From positions 1-11,453 of the forward strand of contig JALFLX010000028.1 in assembly GCA_022774485.1 (NCBI GenBank): a DNA stretch of 11,453 nucleotides, written 5' to 3'. Below, piece after piece: positions 1 to 6,810 of this stretch. The stretch's first letter is position 1. The number at the start of each line of letters is the position of its first letter. The DNA comes from Bacilli bacterium (lineage in GTDB: Bacteria; Bacillota_I; Bacilli_A; RFN20; CAG-288). The notes beneath the pieces were generated by a model, which saw only the letters and a list, made by a program, of their open reading frames with translations, searched no databases and had not been told where the DNA came from. The translations under genes and the position numbers were made by a program.

Positions 1-922
1 CATCTCTTCTTGTCTCTTCTTCTCTTCAAGCTGGAAGAGTTTAGAGCGGAGCATCTCCATACAGAATTCTTTGTTGGCAAGCTGATCTCGTTCGATCTGG
101 CAGGAGACGACAATGCCAGTTGGAAGATGGGTGATACGGACTGCAGATTCCGTCTTGTTGACGTTTTGTCCACCAGCTCCTGAGGAGTGGTAGGTGTCGA
201 TTCTTAAGTCACTCGGGTTGATATTGACAGTGATGTCATCGGTAATCTCCGGCATGACTGAAACGGAAGCGAAGGAGGTGTGTCTACTACCTCCAGCATC
301 GAATGGGGAGATGCGGACAAGGCGGTGAACTCCGTTCTCTCCTCTGAGATTTCCGTAAGCCATCTTACCTGAAATCTCTAAGGTTGCACTAGAGATACCC
401 GCTTCTTCTCCTTCGAGGATATCGACGACTTTGTATTTGAAACCATGCTTCTCTGCGTAGCGTTCATACATGCGTAAAAGCATGCTTGCCCAGTCGTGAG
501 CTTCAGTTCCTCCAGCGCCTGGATGGAACTCTACAATCGCGTTGCAGTTGTCATATTTACCAGCGTAGAAAATTTCTTTTTCAAATGCGTCAAAGTCTTT
601 GTGTAGTGAGATTAAGGAGCTGTCGGCGTCAGCAAAGATATCCGCATCCATCTCTTCTTTCAAGAAATCGAGAGATTCTTTGATCGAAGCAAGACGTTTG
701 TGGAAATCGTTGATGGTGCTGATTTTGTAACTGATATCCGAAAGCTTTCTGTTGATTTCTTTGGCGTGTCCTTGATCTTTCCAGAATGAAGGATCTCCGG
801 TCATTGCGGAAAGCTCTTCTTCTTGTCTCTGTAATTCAGGTAAGTCAAAGACAGCCTTGCAAATCTAAGAGCTCTTCGGAGATGGTGGAATAAAGGTTGT
901 TTAATTCGAACAATTCTTTCAT
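1..922 (-). CDS. prfB: Peptide chain release factor 2 (RF2), programmed +1 frameshift, 3' end outside window
   Basis: RF2 reads UGA and UAA in the ribosomal A site and triggers peptide release. Translation starts at the ATG at 922-920, behind a strong GGAGGG site at about 928-938. It runs 25 codons (start MKELFELNNLYS) to an in-frame TGA at 845-847, then continues in the +1 frame to the window edge, giving 307 residues of a protein usually near 365. In the joined protein the stop-codon-reading tripeptide SPF falls at residues 205-207 (301-309) and the catalytic GGQ at 250-252 (166-174); these are the E. coli RF2 positions. SPF, rather than the PxT of RF1, makes this RF2. About 60 C-terminal residues are missing beyond base 1. 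The gene follows secA by 40 bases with no terminator between, so it is probably co-transcribed from the secA promoter. The in-frame stop is regulatory and not damage. Confidence 0.96.
841..860 (-). promoter_or_regulatory. RF2 autoregulatory +1 frameshift site (CTT TGA C)
   Basis: On the minus strand codons 23-26 of prfB read GGC TGT CTT TGA followed by C. The slippery CTT is at 848-850, the TGA at 845-847, and decoding resumes at GAC (846-844). An internal Shine-Dalgarno-like AAGG lies a few bases upstream, as in E. coli prfB. In the known mechanism, scarce RF2 makes the ribosome pause at the poorly terminating UGA-C and slip +1, so RF2 controls its own level. The zero frame ends here, the +1 frame stays open to the window edge, and the conserved motifs land at family positions only if the shift is made. 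Confidence 0.95.
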
Positions 923-962
923 TGTAAGGCCCTCCTTTCTATGGTTGATATTCTATTTGGGA

Positions 963-3473
963 TCAGTTGATCTTTGCGGTCGGATTGCTTCTGTCGACAC
1001 CGTCATCATCGGGTTTGATGTTGACATCTGTCTCAGGGTTGAATTTTTGAGTAGGAGCACCGGTTTCAACATTTTGGTGGACAGGGTTTGGAGCAGGCTG
1101 CTTCTTGAACATGACGTGTAAAAGCTGACGGCAGACATCACCGGCGATGCTCTTGTTCATATTGTCAAACATCTCAAAGCCTTCGTTGGTATAGGCTTGG
1201 AGAGGATCGGTCTGAGCGTAAGAACGGAGCCAGATGGCATCTCTAAGTTTTGCCATTGAGTCGATGTGTTTGGTCCAGCGTCTATCGATGCAGTCGAGGG
1301 CGACAGTCTTCTCGGCGAAGTTTCTCATATCTGCATTCCAGTCTTTGGAATGATCTTTGTACATCTTCTGGAGACGGGCGGATAAGAAGGATTTAGCATC
1401 TTCGTAGTTGACTTCATCGAACACTTTGAAGTCGATGGCTGTAGGATCGATGGATAAAAGCTTTACAGTTGCTTCTTTTATCTTTTCACCGGAGACAACT
1501 GTCTCTTGATCTTTGACATAGGTAGAAGAGTCGCAGATTGCTTTGGCGGCGAGTTCAAAGTAGGTCGGCATTGTCTCAGAGATGGTCTTGTTGTAGAGGA
1601 TGTGATCTCTTCTTTCATACATGATCTTTCTCTGTCTAGAGAGAACATCATCGTAATTGAGAAGCTGTTTACGAGTGTCGAAGTTCTGACCTTCGATTCT
1701 CTTCTGAGCGGAAGTGATCGCTCTCATCATCATTCTAGACTGGAAAGCTTCATCACCGAGTTTCTCATAGAGGTTCTTGGTGGACTGAGGAGCGAAGCGG
1801 ATGAAAAGCTCATCCTGTAAGGAGACATAGAACTTGGAATATCCAGGATCTCCTTGACGGCCGGAACGTCCTTTGAGCTGGTTGTCGATACGTCTGGATT
1901 CGTTTCTCTCCGTCGCTAAGACAGCCAAACCATTGTAATGATGTTCTTTCTGTTCTTTCTCATCTGCGGAGATGGAAGTGACACCTTCTCCTAATTTAAT
2001 ATCGGTACCACGGCCTGCCATGTTGGTGGCGATGGTGACAGCGCCTTTCTGACCAGCATCGGCGATGATGCTAGCTTCACGAGCGTGGTTCTTGGCATTT
2101 AAGACATCGTGAGGGATGCCTAATTCGGTGAGTTTCTTGTCGACAATTTCAGATTTTTCGACAGAGGGAGTACCGATTAAAACCGGCTGTCCATGTTCGT
2201 GTCTATCTTTGACATCTGCGACAAGAGCGTTGTATTTCGCTTCTTCGTTACCGAAAATGGAATCATCATCATCGAAACGAGCGATTGGACGGTTGGTCGG
2301 GATGGTGACAACACGCATGTTGTAAACCTTGCGGAACTCTTCCTCTTCGGTCTTTGCAGTACCGGTCATACCGGAAAGCTTATCGTAGAGACGGAAGAAG
2401 TTCTGATAGGTGATGGTGGCGAGAGTGACAGTCTCCGGTTTGATGGAGACGTGTTCCTTGGCCTGGAGCGCTTGCTGGAGACCATCGGAGTATTCTCTAC
2501 CTTTCATGACACGGCCGGTGAAACCATCGATTAAGAGAATCTCATCATCAGCGACCATGTATTCGACATCTCTTCTCATGATGTAGTTAGCTTTTAACGC
2601 TTGCTGAATTCTATGGGTCAAATCGCTCCACTGAACATCGAAGAGATTGTCGATTGAGAACATCTTCTGAACGAGATCGACGCCGCGATCAGTCAACGTT
2701 GCGACTTTCTTCTCAACATCGATTTCGTAATCTCTGCCTTTTCTCATCATCTTACAGACACGGTCTGCAGTGACATAGGAGTTTGCGGTGATACCGCTGC
2801 CGCCAGAGATGATCAACGGAGTTCTTGATTCATCGACTAAGATGGAGTCTGCCTCATCGACAATCGCGAAGTGAAGTCCTCTCAAAACACGGTTTTGAAC
2901 AGACTTCGCCATATTGTCTCTCAAATAGTCGAAACCTAATTCAGAGTTGGTGGTGTAGGTGATATCACAGTTGTAGGCTTCTTGTTTTTGTTTGGTGTCT
3001 TTCTCTCTGAGGTTGACACCGACACTGAGGCCTAAGAAACGATAAATTCTACCCATCCAGTCAGCATCACGGCTCGCGAGGTATTCGTTGACAGTGACGA
3101 CATGGGTTCCCTTGCCTTCTAAGGCGTTAAGATAGACAGCCATAGTCGCGGTTAAGGTCTTACCTTCACCGGTCTTCATCTCGGCGACATCACCTTCATT
3201 TAAAACGGTGGAACCGAAGACTTGAACCGGATAAGGGAACTGTCCTAAGACACGTCTTGCGGCTTCTCTTGCGGTTGCGAACGCTTCCGGAAGAATGTCA
3301 TCTACACTCTGGCCATCCTGTAATTTCTTTCTGAGGTACGGGGTTTTAGCCTGAAGATCCGCGTCGGAAAGAAGTTTAAATTCATCTTCGTAATCGAAGA
3401 CTCTTGCTGCTTTCTTTTGAATCTTTTTGAATGCGCGCGCATCGATGCGGAACACTTTGTCGAGAAAACTCAT
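963..3473 (-). CDS. secA: Protein translocase ATPase SecA
   Basis: SecA is the cytosolic motor that pushes preproteins through SecYEG using ATP. The chosen start (MSFLDKVFRI, ATG 3473-3471) has AAGGAG seven bases upstream and matches the family N terminus, giving 836 aa. An in-frame ATG 69 bases upstream has no good ribosome site. Visible motifs are Walker A (MKTGEGKT, residues 99-106), DEAD-type Walker B (206-209), the MAGRGTDIKLG helicase motif and GRSGRQGDPG. About 15 charged residues (SADEKEQKEHH) sit between the last two motifs, where many SecAs have only a short link. The protein ends in a Pro/Asn/Asp-rich tail without the Cys-rich zinc-binding SEC-C motif common in SecA. It is the first gene of a secA-prfB pair. 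Confidence 0.97.
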   Translation of the reverse strand: MSFLDKVFRIDARAFKKIQKKAARVFDYEDEFKLLSDADLQAKTPYLRKKLQDGQSVDDILPEAFATAREAARRVLGQFPYPVQVFGSTVLNEGDVAEMKTGEGKTLTATMAVYLNALEGKGTHVVTVNEYLASRDADWMGRIYRFLGLSVGVNLREKDTKQKQEAYNCDITYTTNSELGFDYLRDNMAKSVQNRVLRGLHFAIVDEADSILVDESRTPLIISGGSGITANSYVTADRVCKMMRKGRDYEIDVEKKVATLTDRGVDLVQKMFSIDNLFDVQWSDLTHRIQQALKANYIMRRDVEYMVADDEILLIDGFTGRVMKGREYSDGLQQALQAKEHVSIKPETVTLATITYQNFFRLYDKLSGMTGTAKTEEEEFRKVYNMRVVTIPTNRPIARFDDDDSIFGNEEAKYNALVADVKDRHEHGQPVLIGTPSVEKSEIVDKKLTELGIPHDVLNAKNHAREASIIADAGQKGAVTIATNMAGRGTDIKLGEGVTSISADEKEQKEHHYNGLAVLATERNESRRIDNQLKGRSGRQGDPGYSKFYVSLQDELFIRFAPQSTKNLYEKLGDEAFQSRMMMRAITSAQKRIEGQNFDTRKQLLNYDDVLSRQRKIMYERRDHILYNKTISETMPTYFELAAKAICDSSTYVKDQETVVSGEKIKEATVKLLSIDPTAIDFKVFDEVNYEDAKSFLSARLQKMYKDHSKDWNADMRNFAEKTVALDCIDRRWTKHIDSMAKLRDAIWLRSYAQTDPLQAYTNEGFEMFDNMNKSIAGDVCRQLLHVMFKKQPAPNPVHQNVETGAPTQKFNPETDVNIKPDDDGVDRSNPTAKIN

Positions 3474-3533
3474 TCTGATTCTCCTTTTTCTTGAACTCAC
3501 ACTGCAATTATGAATTTGTCGGTATAAAAATAC

Positions 3534-3586
3534 GGCAATCATAATTTGCCTGATAAAAATATACCATTATCAATGTTAAATTACAA
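3534..3586 (-). promoter_or_regulatory. secA promoter and 5'-terminal leader hairpin
   Basis: On the minus strand a -35 TTGTAA (3586-3581), a 17-base spacer and a -10 TATATT (3563-3558) preceded by TGG form a good extended -10 promoter. The predicted start is near 3551, giving a leader of about 78 nt. The hairpin GGCAA-N7-TTGCC (3550-3546 with 3538-3534) begins one base after that start. A competing pairing is described in the findings. Confidence 0.72.
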
Positions 3587-3687
3587 AATATATAAATATG
3601 TAACTCGAAAAATGTTCGATAGAGCCGAAAATATCATTGAAAATCTTCACGATAGTTTAATCAATTAACTATTTTGTTCCGATTTAC

Positions 3688-3755
3688 TTGAATAACGAAA
3701 AGAAAGAAAGTACACTTTACTTGTCGGCAAAGTGAGATGTTCATTCCACTGCCGA
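3688..3755 (+). promoter_or_regulatory. Lipoprotein gene promoter with 5'-terminal leader hairpin
   Basis: TTGAAT (3688-3693), exactly 17 bases and TACACT (3711-3716) form a sigma-A type promoter with a start near 3723. The leader opens with a stem: TCGGC (3724-3728) and AGTG (3731-3734) pair with CACT (3747-3750) and GCCGA (3751-3755), leaving an AA bulge. The octamer TTTACTTG occurs at 3683-3690 and again at 3716-3723, 33 bases apart, bracketing the promoter. Confidence 0.68.
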
Positions 3756-3785
3756 TATGATGAAAAAAAGGAGAAAAATTGCATC

Positions 3786-4313
3786 ATGAAAAAATCTGGT
3801 TTAATCGCTACTCTCTCTTGCCTTTGCTTATTAGTCGGTTGTGGAAAGAAGATCACCAAACAAGAAGCCGCTGAATTTGCTAAAGAGAACTATTCTGTTG
3901 AAAAAGCTTCTGAAGCCTTCTCTGCTGGTTCTTACAAGACTGTCACCAAGGTCTCCAAGGCTGAGGGTGTCTTTGAGAAATTATTCAAAGATGGTGAAGA
4001 TACTGGCTCTATGTCTTTAATCCCTACCGTTGCTGGTGACATCGCTTCTGCTTCTGATAAGACTGTCATCACCTTAAGCGGTTCTAAGCTTTCCTTCAGC
4101 TACACTATCAAGGATGCTGAGTTAAAGGAAATGTTTGGCTATGATGGTATCAAGGGATCTATGAAGGCCACTGCTTCTTACAACGAATATGGCCTTTTAG
4201 TCAAATCCACACAGGCTATTGACATCGACTTCTCCGCCACTACTATGGGTGTCACTGTCTCTGGCGCCTTAAAGGCTTCTGTTGTCCAGACCTGCACCTA
4301 CACCAAGAAATAA
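3786..4313 (+). CDS. Small secreted lipoprotein of unknown function
   Basis: A 175-aa protein with a classic lipoprotein signal: two lysines, a hydrophobic core and a lipobox Leu-Val-Gly-Cys with the lipidated Cys at residue 19. It should be anchored on the outer face of the membrane after LspA cleavage. The mature part is rich in Lys, Ser, Thr, Ala and Val with alternating polar and hydrophobic stretches, suggesting beta structure. I recognise no enzymatic motif or solute-binding fold. The start has AAAGGAG (3768-3773) about 12 bases upstream, slightly far. Codons are strongly biased to GGT, GCT, TCT, GTC, ATC and AAG, unlike the adjacent GH13 gene; this suggests high expression. It is monocistronic, with its own promoter and terminator. 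Export through the neighbouring SecA's pathway is expected but the two genes are divergent. Confidence 0.9.
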   Translation: MKKSGLIATLSCLCLLVGCGKKITKQEAAEFAKENYSVEKASEAFSAGSYKTVTKVSKAEGVFEKLFKDGEDTGSMSLIPTVAGDIASASDKTVITLSGSKLSFSYTIKDAELKEMFGYDGIKGSMKATASYNEYGLLVKSTQAIDIDFSATTMGVTVSGALKASVVQTCTYTKK

Positions 4314-4331
4314 GTTAACGAAAACAATCGT

Positions 4332-4360
4332 AAGGGCAGCTTTATCGGCTGCCTTTTTTT
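4332..4360 (+). terminator. Rho-independent terminator of the lipoprotein gene
   Basis: The stem GGCAGC (4335-4340) pairs with GCTGCC (4348-4353) around a 7-base loop and is followed by seven or more T. An upstream AAG run can extend the stem into the T tract. It starts 18 bases after the stop codon. Confidence 0.93.
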
Positions 4361-4406
4361 GACTTCATTTTTCATTTTTGTACTTCTGAATTTGTGAAAA
4401 TAAAAT

Positions 4407-4432
4407 CTTGTTTTCTAAAAACAACTTGTTTT
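4407..4432 (+). repeat. Direct and inverted TTGTTTT repeats upstream of the GH13 gene (possible operator)
   Basis: CTTGTTTT occurs at 4407-4414 and 4425-4432, 18 bases apart. The inverse AAAACAA (4418-4424) lies between them, so the middle arm can pair with either outer arm. The repeats overlap the -35 and -10 of a possible upstream promoter (TTGTTT 4408-4413, 17 bases, TTATAC 4431-4436). A hairpin CAAGG/CCTTG (4447-4451 with 4460-4464) follows. A sugar-responsive regulator site is plausible but is inference. Confidence 0.4.
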
Positions 4433-4484
4433 ATACACGTTAAGTACAAGGATGTTCTACCTTGGTTTTAAGAAGTTTGAAATC

Positions 4485-4532
4485 TTTTATTCTTTTATCG
4501 TTGGCTTTATAATAAACACAGAATTGCGAGGT
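4485..4532 (+). promoter_or_regulatory. Proximal promoter and ribosome site of the GH13 gene
   Basis: A perfect TATAAT lies at 4508-4513. The -35 position (4485-4490, TTTTAT) is a poor match. A start near 4520 would leave only about 20 nt of leader, which contains the GAGG site (4528-4531) eight bases before the ATG. The weak -35 suggests dependence on an activator or on the upstream promoter. Confidence 0.55.
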
Positions 4533-4539
4533 ATATTTT

Positions 4540-6201
4540 ATGGGTGATAACTTCTTAAGAGAACATGCTGTTTATCAGATTTATCCGATTTCCTTCGCTG
4601 ATGGAAACGGGGATGGAAAAGGTGATTTAAAAGGTGTGATTTCTAAGCTCGATTATTTGGAAAATCTCGGCATTAAGATCATTTGGCTCTCTCCGATTTA
4701 TGTCTCACCGATGTTTGATTTCGGCTATGACATCGAGGACTACTATAACATCAACCCGATGTTCGGCACGATGGAAGACTTTGATTTGCTGATGGAAGAG
4801 ACAAAAAAGAGAGGAATCAGGGTGGTTATGGATCTTGTGGTCAACCACACTTCTGATCATCATAAATGGTTCAAAGAGGCACTTTCTAATCCGGAGTCTC
4901 CGTATCGTGATTACTATGTTTTCAAAAAAGGAAAGAAAGATGAAAAAGGAAGAGAACTTCCTCCTAATAACTGGCAAAGCTGCTTCACAGGATCTGCTTG
5001 GGAAAAGGTAGAGGGAGAAGATAACATGTATTATCTTCACCTCTTTACCAAATACCAGCCAGATTTAAACTGGCACAACGAAAAGGTGTTAGAGGAAGTT
5101 GAGAAAATTATCTGCTTCTGGATGGATAAAGGAGTTTATGGCTTCCGTTGCGATGTCATCTCTGAGATTTATAAAGAGTCTTATGAAGATGGAAAGAAGA
5201 GAAAGATAGGAGATCCTGTCGGTTCTGAACATTATGTTGCCACACAAGGAAATCACGATATCTTAAAGAGAATCAGAAAAGATGTCATTGAACCGAGAGG
5301 TGGTATCTTAATCGGTGAGTGCGGCGGAGGCATCACTCCTGAGGATGGTATCAAATACCTTCAGGATGAGCTTGATACTTTCTTCCAGTTTGATACACAA
5401 CTATGCTATAAAAACGGCCTTTCTTCCAAAATCAGCATGAAGAAGTTCAAGAAGATTTTGATCGAGTGGCAGACAAAGGTCGATTACAACGGAAACTATT
5501 TTGAAAATCACGATCAGCACCGCTCTACGAACAAATATGTTCACGGAAAACACACAGATATCGGTGCAAAGATGATTTTAACAATGCTCTTTACCCTTCG
5601 CGGTGTTCCTTTTATCTACATGGGACAAGAAGTCGGCGCGAGAGATTATCCGAAAGGACTTCCCTTAGAGGAGTGTTCAGATTGTGTCACTCACTCTGTC
5701 TATAAATTAGCGCGTGATAAGTTTCACGCTCCGAAAGCATTCTCAATGATGATGGCGAGAAAAAATGGTCGAGATGACGCTAGAGCACCGATGGCATTTG
5801 ATCAAAGTGAGGGATATGGATTTTCAGCTCTGGGTGTGAAACCTTGGCAACGTTATAATCCTTATAGCGAAACTTATAACTATGAAGCGGAGAAAGATGA
5901 TCCTCATTCGATTGTCAATTATTTCAAAAAGGTCAATCAGCTTAGAGAAGGAAATCAGATTTTAATCGATGGCAAGATCGACTTCTTAGATACCGATGAT
6001 AAGATCTTAAATTATGTCAGAGTTCTCAATCATGAGGGGTATATGGTCATTTTGAACTTGACCGATAAAAAAGTGAAATACCCGTACGGATTTGAGCGTA
6101 TCGAAAAGGAACACGTTTTAGCAAACTATGATGATGAAGCAAAGTTTTTACGTCCGTATGAGGCGAGAGTATACAAGATAAACAAAAAAGAAGAGAAATA
6201 A
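4540..6201 (+). CDS. GH13 alpha-glucosidase (oligo-1,6-glucosidase / dextran glucosidase type)
   Basis: A 553-aa cytoplasmic glycoside hydrolase without a signal peptide that should release glucose from the non-reducing ends of imported oligosaccharides. The GH13 regions are all present: calcium loop DGNGDGKGD (21-29), region I DLVVNH (98-103), QPDLNWHN (173-180), region II GFRCDV with nucleophile Asp205, region III with acid/base Glu260, and region IV ENHDQ with stabiliser Asp325. Val206 directly after the nucleophile is the residue linked in this subfamily to alpha-1,6 linkage preference (isomaltose, panose, dextrins); trehalose-6-phosphate hydrolases share it, so substrate is not settled. 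Length matches MalL/DexB/TreC proteins. No transporter, PTS gene or regulator is next to it, so the gene stands alone between two terminators, and uptake must be encoded elsewhere. Confidence 0.92.
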   Translation: MGDNFLREHAVYQIYPISFADGNGDGKGDLKGVISKLDYLENLGIKIIWLSPIYVSPMFDFGYDIEDYYNINPMFGTMEDFDLLMEETKKRGIRVVMDLVVNHTSDHHKWFKEALSNPESPYRDYYVFKKGKKDEKGRELPPNNWQSCFTGSAWEKVEGEDNMYYLHLFTKYQPDLNWHNEKVLEEVEKIICFWMDKGVYGFRCDVISEIYKESYEDGKKRKIGDPVGSEHYVATQGNHDILKRIRKDVIEPRGGILIGECGGGITPEDGIKYLQDELDTFFQFDTQLCYKNGLSSKISMKKFKKILIEWQTKVDYNGNYFENHDQHRSTNKYVHGKHTDIGAKMILTMLFTLRGVPFIYMGQEVGARDYPKGLPLEECSDCVTHSVYKLARDKFHAPKAFSMMMARKNGRDDARAPMAFDQSEGYGFSALGVKPWQRYNPYSETYNYEAEKDDPHSIVNYFKKVNQLREGNQILIDGKIDFLDTDDKILNYVRVLNHEGYMVILNLTDKKVKYPYGFERIEKEHVLANYDDEAKFLRPYEARVYKINKKEEK

Positions 6202-6224
6202 TCTCTTCTGAAAACATCGTAATC

Positions 6225-6275
6225 AAAGCTCTTGGGGTGAGGATTATTCCTCTCTCTGGGAGCTTTTCTTTTTTT
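6225..6275 (+). terminator. Terminator of the GH13 gene, overlapping the end of the convergent gene
   Basis: AAAGCTC (6225-6231) pairs with GAGCTTT (6260-6266). Inner wobble pairs and GAGG/CCTC (6239-6242 with 6249-6252) continue the stem to a 6-base loop, and a T-rich tail follows. The stop codon of the minus-strand membrane protein (6246-6244) lies in the loop, so the two convergent genes share this DNA. On the minus strand the tail is poorly U-rich. Confidence 0.85.
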
Positions 6276-6720
6276 GGAGGAAGAACAGAACTATTTTGCC
6301 GATAAAGAGAAGTTGTGTGTACATTAAGAAAAAGTAAGATCCGAAGTTGAGATGAATCTGATTTTGTAACCCTTGATGGAAGAATATCAGGATACAGATT
6401 GCAGAGATGATGGAGATTAAGGAGAAGATCAAATCGGTGGCAAGGAGTGTTTTTTTGAAATTTCGAGAGGCAAAGAGGGAGAGAAGAGAAGTGAGCGATA
6501 ACCCGATAAAGGAAATCAGTAAAAACAGAAAAGATTTGCTTCCATAAGAAAGATAACTTCCCGTGTCCTCATAGAAAGCCAGGAGCTCATATCCGGAGAT
6601 TGGAATGATCATAGAAGAGCTTTTGGTATATAAGAACGGGAGGAGGAAAAGAGGAAAAGAGAAAAGGTTCAGCAGAAGAAAAAGAAAAGAAAAAACGTGA
6701 TTCTGTAGAAATTTTTTCAT
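6244..6720 (-). CDS. Small four-helix membrane protein of unknown function
   Basis: A 158-aa protein rich in Phe and Leu with four predicted membrane segments at about residues 8-31, 62-84, 92-114 and 127-148. A polar loop of about 30 residues lies between the first two, and the C terminus is a basic-acidic tail. I recognise no family. The ATG at 6720-6718 is preceded by TTCTCTTCTC with no Shine-Dalgarno site; instead an extended -10 ends six bases before it. It is divergent from the DUF368-like gene across 90 bases and convergent with the GH13 gene. Composition and an undisturbed frame argue that it is real, but low-complexity hydrophobic frames can arise by chance. Confidence 0.68.
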   Translation of the reverse strand: MKKFLQNHVFSFLFLLLNLFSFPLFLLPFLYTKSSSMIIPISGYELLAFYEDTGSYLSYGSKSFLFLLISFIGLSLTSLLSLFASRNFKKTLLATDLIFSLISIISAICILIFFHQGLQNQIHLNFGSYFFLMYTQLLFIGKIVLFFLQKKKSSQREE

Positions 6721-6726
6721 GAGAAG

Positions 6727-6755
6727 AGAATATCACAACTTTATTGTTATATGAA
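6727..6755 (-). promoter_or_regulatory. Promoter of the 158-aa membrane protein gene, leaderless type
   Basis: On the minus strand TTCATA (6755-6750), 17 bases and TATTCT (6732-6727) preceded by TGA form an extended -10 promoter. Six bases (CTTCTC) then separate the -10 from the ATG, so the predicted first base is the A of the start codon. Confidence 0.5.
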
Positions 6756-6795
6756 TAGAGAGGACAAAAGTGCTCTCCTATCATCCTTTTGACTA

Positions 6796-6804
6796 TGGTA
6801 AAAT
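6796..6804 (+). promoter_or_regulatory. Extended -10 promoter of the DUF368-like/rsuA operon, leaderless type
   Basis: TGG-TAAAAT (6796-6804) is an extended -10 six bases ahead of the ATG at 6811. No recognisable -35 lies at normal spacing (TCCTAT at 6776-6781) and there is no Shine-Dalgarno site. The predicted start coincides with the ATG. The same core, CTATGGTA, occurs in the trpS promoter. Confidence 0.55.
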
Positions 6805-6810
6805 AAACGC

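Noticed and set aside
845..847. In-frame TGA in prfB as a disabling mutation
   Set aside because: It is part of the conserved RF2 frameshift signal, and the +1 frame is fully open and conserved.
1506..2534. Open frames on the plus strand opposite secA (1506-1820, 2116-2325, 2193-2534)
   Set aside because: They are antisense to a well-conserved gene, have no good ribosome sites and no recognisable content.
3474..3542. Longer SecA with 23 extra N-terminal residues
   Set aside because: The upstream in-frame ATG lies in the loop of the leader hairpin with only a weak AGG ahead of it, and the added residues do not resemble SecA. MSFLDKVFR has a strong ribosome site and family-like sequence.
3605..3619. 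LexA-like box TCGAAAAATGTTCGA upstream of secA
   Set aside because: The arms match but the spacing is one base short of CGAAC-N4-GTTCG, and an SOS box at secA makes little sense. It may be a chance palindrome.
4430..4445. CcpA cre site before the GH13 gene (TTATACACGTTAAGTA)
   Set aside because: At least three mismatches at conserved positions and poor symmetry around the CG.
4705..5040. 111-codon frame opposite the GH13 gene
   Set aside because: It is a shadow of the catalytic-domain coding sequence, with no promoter or ribosome site.
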